Shown: positions 50,386 through 55,488 of the stretch, piece after piece
Numbering within the stretch: the first letter of the stretch is position 1
How the letters are laid out: every line of letters starts with the position of its first letter
From: Streptomyces malaysiense
GTDB lineage: Bacteria > Actinomycetota > Actinomycetes > Streptomycetales > Streptomycetaceae
DNA: 55,488 bases
Assembly (NCBI RefSeq): GCF_000980885.2
Contig: NZ_LBDA02000041.1
Span: forward strand, 1 to 55,488
Direction: 5' to 3'
Translations under genes and position numbers: made by a program
The notes under the pieces: generated by a model
Database searches by the model: none
What the model was told of the DNA's origin: nothing
Seen by the model: only the letters and a program-made list of their open reading frames with translations

Positions 50386-51147
50386 GTGGCCACTGAGGTC
50401 GTCGTCAGGGCGGGGCTCGGATACGGGCCCGGTGGCAAGCTCCTGGACGTGTACCAGCCCGCGCAGGCGTCGGAGCCGGTACCCGCCGTGCTGCTCTGGC
50501 ACGGCAGCGGCCCCGACGAACGGGACGTTCTCGCACCGGTCGCCCGCGCCGTCGCCGAGCGGGGCGCCGTCGTACTGGTCCCGGACTGGCGTCCCGACGC
50601 TCCGGACGCGGGGCGCGCGCACCTGATCGAGTCGGCCTCCTTCGTACGGCGGAACGTGGCCGAGTTCGGCGGGGACCCCGAGCGGATCGTGCTCGCCGGC
50701 TGGTCCCGGGGCGGCAAGGCGGCGGTGGGTGTCGCGCTGAACCCGGAGGCGTTCGACGGCTGGAGGCCACGAGCCGTCGCGGGGATCGCGAGCGCGTACG
50801 CCACGGCCGCCCCGTCCACCGGAACCGTCCCGATCGAGGACCTCCGCCGGAACGGCTGCGCGCTGCCGCCGGTACCGGTGTGGCTGGTGCACGGCACCGC
50901 GGACCCGGTCGTGGACATCGAGCGTTCACGCGAGTTGCGCACGGCGCTGGAGGAGCACGGCCGGCCGGTATCCCTCGACGAGCTCGCGACCGATCACGCC
51001 GGCGTCATCATGACCGAGTTCGTCCCCGGGCGTCAGCGCTGCCTGCCGAGCACCGCCGACCACGCCGTCGAGGCGGGATCGCGGACCGCCGACGTACTGG
51101 CCCGCGCAGCGGGAATCACCGTCCCGGGCGCGAGCCCCGGTCGCTGA
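50386..51147 (+). CDS. Alpha/beta-hydrolase (esterase/dienelactone hydrolase-like)
   Basis: 253 residues from a GTG with CGGAGG upstream. The oxyanion region is LLWHGSGPDERDV, the nucleophile elbow GWSRGG, the acid region VWLVHGTADPVVD, and the His in TDHAGVIM. These are the catalytic Ser, Asp and His in order. There is no signal peptide, so it is a cytosolic esterase or lactonase of unknown substrate. It stands alone between a terminator and a DinB gene. Confidence 0.82.
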   Translation: MATEVVVRAGLGYGPGGKLLDVYQPAQASEPVPAVLLWHGSGPDERDVLAPVARAVAERGAVVLVPDWRPDAPDAGRAHLIESASFVRRNVAEFGGDPERIVLAGWSRGGKAAVGVALNPEAFDGWRPRAVAGIASAYATAAPSTGTVPIEDLRRNGCALPPVPVWLVHGTADPVVDIERSRELRTALEEHGRPVSLDELATDHAGVIMTEFVPGRQRCLPSTADHAVEAGSRTADVLARAAGITVPGASPGR

Positions 51148-51256
51148 GCACCTGATCTCCCCCCGCGCTCCGCGGAGTCGGTGTCCAGCGAAGGCCGGCG
51201 GGCGGCGGATGGCCGAATGGCACCGCTGCCGACGGGCGGACCGGCACAGTGGCCCC

Positions 51257-51862
51257 ATGACGAGACCAGACGCCAAGGCCGACCTCCGTCTCTACCTCCA
51301 GTCCGCCCGGGACGCGCTGCTGTGGAAGCTCGAAGGGCTCTCGGAGTACGACGCCCGCCGCCCGCTCACCCCCACCGGCACCAACCTCCTCGGCCTGGTG
51401 AAGCATGTCGCCAGTATGGAACTCGGCTATCTGGGCGATGTTTTCGGACGTCCGTCCGGTGAGCCGCTGCCCTGGCTGGCCGAGGGAGCCGAGCCGAACG
51501 CGGACATGTGGGCCACCGCCGACGAGTCGCGGGCGTTCGTCGTGGAGCTCTACCACCGGGCGTGGGCGCACGCGGACGCCACGATCGAGGCGCTGGCGCT
51601 CGACGCGACCGGCAGGGTGCCGTGGTGGCCGGACGGCAGGAACGAGCTGACGTTGCACCGCGCCGTCGTCCATGTGATCGCCGAGACGGAACGGCACGCC
51701 GGACACGCCGACATCGTCCGTGAACTCGTCGACGGCGCCGCCGGACTGCGCCGCGGCAACGACAACATGGCCTCGGACGACCCGGCGTGGTGGGAGGACT
51801 ACCGCGGCCGCCTGGAGCGCGCGGCCCGGGACGCCGAGCGGGACACGACACCGCGGACCTGA
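51257..51862 (+). CDS. DinB-family (DUF664) protein
   Basis: 201 residues in a four-helix bundle pattern. The DUF664 signature is DALLWKLEGLSEYDARRPLTPTGTNLLGLVKHVASMELGYLGDVFG, with a metal His at KHVAS and two more in HVIAETERHAGHADIVRELVDG. Family members in actinobacteria include mycothiol- or bacillithiol-dependent transferases; most are uncharacterised. ATG at 51257 follows the conserved start; an in-frame ATG at 51209 would add 16 residues with no family match. Confidence 0.87.
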   Translation: MTRPDAKADLRLYLQSARDALLWKLEGLSEYDARRPLTPTGTNLLGLVKHVASMELGYLGDVFGRPSGEPLPWLAEGAEPNADMWATADESRAFVVELYHRAWAHADATIEALALDATGRVPWWPDGRNELTLHRAVVHVIAETERHAGHADIVRELVDGAAGLRRGNDNMASDDPAWWEDYRGRLERAARDAERDTTPRT

Positions 51863-51957
51863 GGGGGCCGATCGGCCCACACGCCCTTCCCCGCCGACTT
51901 CGCGTCAAGGTCGGGCGGTCTCACGCGGCCGGTGGACGAAGAAGGGCCGACCCGAAC

Positions 51958-52054
<97 letters not shown>

Positions 52055-52086
52055 TCGCTCCCGGCTCCCCGTCGGTCCCGAGTGCC

Positions 52087-52141
52087 GTTCACATGAACAA
52101 GACTGACAGGGACGCCTGATGTGCGGCTGACACGTCCCTGA
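52087..52141 (-). repeat. Phased CTGA block upstream of tRNA-like copy 2
   Basis: GTTCACATG on the plus strand, then CTGA at 52103, 52116, 52127 and 52138, giving spacings of 13, 11 and 11. This is identical in spacing to the block at 20832-20886, while the bases between the motifs have changed. Conservation of spacing over sequence suggests binding by a protein that contacts one helix face. Confidence 0.55.
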
Positions 52142-52236
52142 CGTGGTGGTGTCAGGTGGTGCGCGTCGCGTGTTCGGCCGGCACGCGCGGGCGCTGTCGC
52201 CGCCGTCGATGATCCCCGTGGAACTTCAGCACGACG

Positions 52237-52722
52237 GTGCGGGTGAAGGGCTGGCAGGCCGCCTGCACGGGGATGGTGCCGCAGGACCACCTGGACGCGC
52301 TCACGGTCGCCGAGGACGCCCGCCAACGGCGTGAGATGTTCGAGCGCGCCCCGGACACGGTGCTGAACCTCGTCGCCGAAGTGGGCGGCACCGTCGTCGG
52401 CTGGGCCGCCCTGGGCCCCTCCCGTGAGGACGACCGCGAACCTCAGGACGGCGAGCTCCTCGCCCTCTACGCCTCCCCCGACCGCCTGGGCACCGGCATC
52501 GGCAAGGCCCTGATGCGGCAGGCGCCGGCCGCCGCCCGGGAACGCTCCTTCCGCCGGCTCGTCCTCTGGGTGCTCGCCGCCAACACCAGGGCCCGGCGCT
52601 TCTACGAGCGAGCCGGCTTCCTGCCGGACGGCGGCTCCTCGGACTGGCCGGTCAGCGGCGTTCTGGTGCCGGAGGTCCGGCTCGGCAGGGACGTGACGCC
52701 GCTGGACGCGATGGCCGACTGA
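52237..52722 (+). CDS. GNAT-family N-acetyltransferase, N-terminus missing
   Basis: 161 residues from a GTG. The acetyl-CoA motif LLALYASPDRLGTGIGKALM and LVLWVLAANTRARRFYERAGFLPDG are clear GNAT features. The frame begins directly at RVKGWQAACTGMVPQDHLDAL, which in intact relatives follows 15-25 residues forming strand 1 (IRPATPADAEAI-type). Upstream there is a stop at 52210 and no earlier start codon. The gene therefore looks 5'-truncated, and the conserved flank of the tRNA-like element ends about 95 bp upstream of it. It may be inactive or use a partly unfolded N-terminus. Confidence 0.78.
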   Translation: MRVKGWQAACTGMVPQDHLDALTVAEDARQRREMFERAPDTVLNLVAEVGGTVVGWAALGPSREDDREPQDGELLALYASPDRLGTGIGKALMRQAPAAARERSFRRLVLWVLAANTRARRFYERAGFLPDGGSSDWPVSGVLVPEVRLGRDVTPLDAMAD

Positions 52723-52806
52723 CCTCTCCGCGGCCCTGACTTTTCTGAGGGCCGCCGGCACGGCCGGGAGCGGTCGCCGGGGCCAGGCCCGGACGCCCAG
52801 GCGCCG

Positions 52807-55158
52807 CTACTGGCGCGAGAGATGCATCCGCAGCTCACTGTCCGCATCGGTGATCAGATTGCCGGAGAGGTCGACGATCACGGTGTGCAGCAGGCCGGTG
52901 AACCGGAAGGGCGGCGCGTAGTCCGGAGTCACCGCGGATCCCGGATTCGCGCCACAGGTCATGCCGCCGGGGTTGAACATGACCGCCGTGGTGACCGGGA
53001 TGCCGGCCTCACCCACGAGGCGCCGGTCGATGTACAGCTGCGCGCGGCCCGGCACGCCCTTGCCCTCGGCGACATCGGGCTCTCCGGCGGGCTCGAACTC
53101 CACACGCAGTTCGTGCCGGCCTGTGGGTACCTTCTCGGCGGAGGAGACGGTGTACAGAGCACGCCGCAGGTAGTTGTGCGCGTAGTGCAGCTTGTGGTCC
53201 TTCATGTAGAAGGTGAAGCCGCCGACGTTCGTGCCCTGGCACAGGAAGACACCTTCCGCGCCGCCGGCCGGGATCTCGGCGTCGGCCGTGATGGTGAAGG
53301 GCCGGTTGAGTACGCGGGGCGCGACCGCGGCCGGCATGGTCTCGGTGCCGGGGCGGAAGGTGTAGCTGCTGCGCGCGGCGAAGATCTGCGGTCGCTCCTG
53401 CATCAGCCGCTGCACACCGCTGCCGTCGATGGGGAGGACGCCGTACTTCCCCGCCTCCGTGTACCAGAGCGACACCATCTCGGTCAGCTTCGCCCGTTCC
53501 CCGTCCGCGAGGTCCTCGGTCTCCGCGAAGTCCTCGTCGATGTGGTACAACTCCCAGCCCTCGGCGTCCAGATCGCTCAGCGTCCGAGAGGTGATGGGGG
53601 AGCCGAAGGGCTTGCCCGCCTCCTTGAAGGACGGGCCGGGCCAGGGGCACACCGCGCGCCAGCCGTCGTGGTCGATGGCGCGGTGCCCCATCATCTCGAA
53701 GTACTGGGTGCGGTGGCGCGTCGGTGCGGAGGCGTCGTCGAAGGTGTGGGCGAAACTCAGGCCGTGCATGGGCGACTGCGCCACGCCTTTGATCGTGGCC
53801 GGGGGTTCGACGCCGATCACATCGAGCACAGTGGGCACCATGTCGATGATGTGGGCGTACTGGGTGCGGATCTCACCGCGGGCCTTGATCCCGCTGGGCC
53901 AGTGGACGAGGAAGGGATCACTGGCGCCGCCCCGGTAGGTCTCCCGCTTCCACCGGCGGAAGGGAGTGTTGCCCGCCCAGGTCCAGCCCCACGGGTAGTG
54001 GTTGAACGTCGTCGGTCCACCGATCTCGTCGATGGAGCGGAGGCTGTCCTCGATGGGCTCGGGGGCGTTGTTGAAGAACTGCGACTCGTTCGTCGTGCCG
54101 GTGACCCCGCCCTCGGGACTGGCGCCGTTGTCCGACACCAGCATGATCAGGGTGTTGTCGAACTCGCCGGACTCCTTGAGGAAGTCCAGCAGCCGCCCGA
54201 TGTGGTGGTCGGTGTGGCTCAGGAAACCCGCGTACACCTCCATCATGCGCGCCGCGAGACGACGGGCGTCGGGCGACAGCGAGTCCCACTCGGGTACGTC
54301 GGGGTCGTGCCGGGAGAGCCGCGCGTGGGGTGGTGCGACTCCCCGTTCCTTCTGCCGGGCGAAGGCCGCCTCGCGGTAGGCGTCCCAGCCCTCGTCGAAC
54401 TGGCCGCGGTAGTGGTCGGCCCACTCCCTGGGCACGTGATGCGGGGCGTGCGTGGCACCGGGGCAGAAGTACAGGAAGAACGGCTTGTCCGGGGCCACCT
54501 GCTTGGCGTCGGCGATGAACGAGATGGCCTTGTCCACGAGATCGGGGGTCAGATGGTAGCCCTCTTCCGGCGTCGCGGGCGGCTCGATCTGGTGGTTGTC
54601 GTAGACCAGGTCCGGGTGCCACTGGCTGGTGTCGCCGCCGAGGAAGCCGTAGAACCGGTCGAAGCCCCGGCCCAGCGGCCAGCGGTCGTAGGGTCCGGCG
54701 GCGGACTCGTACTCCGAGGGCACCAGGTGCCACTTGCCGATCATGTACGTGTTGAAGCCCTGTGCCACGAGGATCTCGGAGATGAAGCCGTTCTCGAACG
54801 GGATACGGCCGTTGTACCCCGGGTATCCGGTGGAGAATTCGGTGACCAGGGCCATGGCGTTGGCGTGGTGGTTGCGTCCGGTGACGATGCAGGAGCGCGA
54901 CGGGGAGCACAGAGCCGTCGTGTGCATGTTGTTGTACAGCAGCCCGTTCGCGGCCAGTGAGTCCATGTTGGGTGTCGCCATCGGGCCGCCGTAGCAGCCG
55001 AGTTGTCCAAAACCGGTGTCGTCGAGCGCGACGAACAACACGTTCGGCGTCCCCGTAGCGGCCCGAACCGGCTCCGGCCAGGCCGGGGTCGACTCGTCGG
55101 CGGTACGCCCGATCACACCCGGGAAGGCAGTTCCCGGCCTGTACTCTTTCGTCGTCAT
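52807..55158 (-). CDS. Type I arylsulfatase with C-terminal beta-sandwich domain
   Basis: 783 residues. The formylglycine motif C84-S-P-S-R in LCSPSRSCIVTGRNHH is preceded by the calcium-binding pair Asp46-Asp47 in FVALDDTGFG. IGKWHL and VSDNGASPEGG complete the alkaline-phosphatase-fold sulfatase site. From about 620 a beta-rich domain follows (FTITADAEIPAGGAEGVFLCQG, then TGRHELRVEFEP), typical of long actinobacterial arylsulfatases. The cysteine must be converted by a formylglycine-generating enzyme encoded elsewhere. There is no signal peptide, so it acts in the cytosol, probably releasing sulfate from aryl sulfate esters under sulfur limitation. ATG at 55158. Confidence 0.92.
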   Translation of the reverse strand: MTTKEYRPGTAFPGVIGRTADESTPAWPEPVRAATGTPNVLFVALDDTGFGQLGCYGGPMATPNMDSLAANGLLYNNMHTTALCSPSRSCIVTGRNHHANAMALVTEFSTGYPGYNGRIPFENGFISEILVAQGFNTYMIGKWHLVPSEYESAAGPYDRWPLGRGFDRFYGFLGGDTSQWHPDLVYDNHQIEPPATPEEGYHLTPDLVDKAISFIADAKQVAPDKPFFLYFCPGATHAPHHVPREWADHYRGQFDEGWDAYREAAFARQKERGVAPPHARLSRHDPDVPEWDSLSPDARRLAARMMEVYAGFLSHTDHHIGRLLDFLKESGEFDNTLIMLVSDNGASPEGGVTGTTNESQFFNNAPEPIEDSLRSIDEIGGPTTFNHYPWGWTWAGNTPFRRWKRETYRGGASDPFLVHWPSGIKARGEIRTQYAHIIDMVPTVLDVIGVEPPATIKGVAQSPMHGLSFAHTFDDASAPTRHRTQYFEMMGHRAIDHDGWRAVCPWPGPSFKEAGKPFGSPITSRTLSDLDAEGWELYHIDEDFAETEDLADGERAKLTEMVSLWYTEAGKYGVLPIDGSGVQRLMQERPQIFAARSSYTFRPGTETMPAAVAPRVLNRPFTITADAEIPAGGAEGVFLCQGTNVGGFTFYMKDHKLHYAHNYLRRALYTVSSAEKVPTGRHELRVEFEPAGEPDVAEGKGVPGRAQLYIDRRLVGEAGIPVTTAVMFNPGGMTCGANPGSAVTPDYAPPFRFTGLLHTVIVDLSGNLITDADSELRMHLSRQ

Positions 55159-55488
55159 CTACCTGGTCCTCCGTCCGAGCCGGACCAGCGGGCTGACGCC
55201 GGCGCCCGGCACGCTCGCCCCCCTCGTCCGGCGGGAAGTGACCCACGAGCATTCGCTCGACACGAGAGGTGGCAGCGGCCCGATTCAGGTTTGGTTCCGG
55301 CGACCACCCCCATGGGGCGCGCAGAGCCGCGCCGCGCGCACGGGCGGGGCCGAGTTCCAGTGCGGGACGTCGCGCAGGGCGAGCCGGCACCTGCCGTTCG
55401 GGAACGGACGCCTCGGACCGGCTGGTGCGTCATCACTGGCACCTTTGTTTTAGCCATCGCCATTTTAGAAGCTGTTGTCTTTCCGGAC
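55159..55488. other. Upstream region of the sulfatase gene with an AT-rich end
   Basis: No convincing gene. CAGGTAG next to the start is a weak ribosome site. The last 48 bases (55441-55488) are much lower in GC than the rest of the window, about 21 of 48, and are open in several frames in both directions. They may be the edge of a foreign insertion or an unusual promoter. The window ends here. Confidence 0.45.

Noticed and set aside
55155..55463. 102-codon minus-strand frame upstream of the sulfatase
   Set aside because: It overlaps the sulfatase ATG by a few bases, is Arg/Gly/Pro-rich with no domain and looks like promoter-region noise.

Overview
The window is high-GC actinobacterial DNA and almost certainly Streptomyces. 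GC is very high at third codon positions, GTG starts are common, genes couple through ATGA/GTGA overlaps, and the marker genes fit: a 2-methylisoborneol operon with a family 2B encapsulin, an EF-hand protein, abundant lipoproteins and a GH15 glucoamylase next to pentose-phosphate genes. No ordinary tRNA, rRNA, CRISPR array or complete insertion sequence was seen.

Layout. (1) 1-3444: a sulfide/persulfide handling module on the minus strand (TauE/SafE permease, rhodanese remnant, metallo-beta-lactamase-rhodanese fusion, sulfide:quinone oxidoreductase) with four CsoR/CstR-type palindromes. (2) 3564-5918: a small membrane protein, a BASS-type transporter and a tiny secreted M15-like peptidase. 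(3) 5948-11670: sugar metabolism (gluconokinase, G6PD-like, GH15, 6-phosphogluconolactonase-like) and a universal stress protein. (4) 11731-15305: glutaredoxin-like membrane protein, a DUF5954-like protein, a decayed coding fragment, and a PucR-type regulator whose end is frameshifted. (5) 15422-20698: a Baeyer-Villiger-type monooxygenase, a LuxC-LuxE fatty-acid reductase pair without luciferase, and a PPOX flavoprotein. (6) 20702-24188: a tRNA-like element, a lipoprotein with internal repeats, a nucleotide-sugar dehydrogenase and an EF-hand protein.

(7) 24356-41386 is the most interesting region: two divergent, tightly coupled operons. The minus operon has two Gfo/Idh oxidoreductases, an Ldh2-type dehydrogenase, an M20 hydrolase, a TIM-barrel isomerase and an uncharacterised small protein. 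The plus operon has two DegT aminotransferases, a UbiA prenyltransferase, an FAD oxidoreductase, two AMP-forming ligases, a methyltransferase and a double-length CoA transferase. There is no PKS or NRPS. I infer a pathway that builds an aminosugar or aminocyclitol and joins it to prenyl and acyl parts. I do not recognise it as a known cluster.

(8) 41810-48044: an L,D-transpeptidase, a lipoprotein, then the 2-methylisoborneol operon (encapsulin shell, 2-MIB synthase, GPP C-methyltransferase), split by a 169-bp near-perfect inverted repeat that supplies the shell gene's stop codon. (9) 48095-55488: lipoprotein, ArsR-like regulator, peptidoglycan-binding protein, alpha/beta hydrolase, DinB protein, a second copy of the tRNA-like element, a 5'-truncated GNAT gene and a large arylsulfatase.

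The two tRNA-like copies (20.7 kb and 52.0 kb, same strand) share a 94-nt core. Its anticodon region is about 5 nt too long for a tRNA and shows a compensatory base-pair change. Both also share an upstream block with CTGA motifs at identical 13-11-11 nt spacing. Together with the cluster in (7) they are the best leads for something undescribed. All calls come from reading the sequence; no database search was run.
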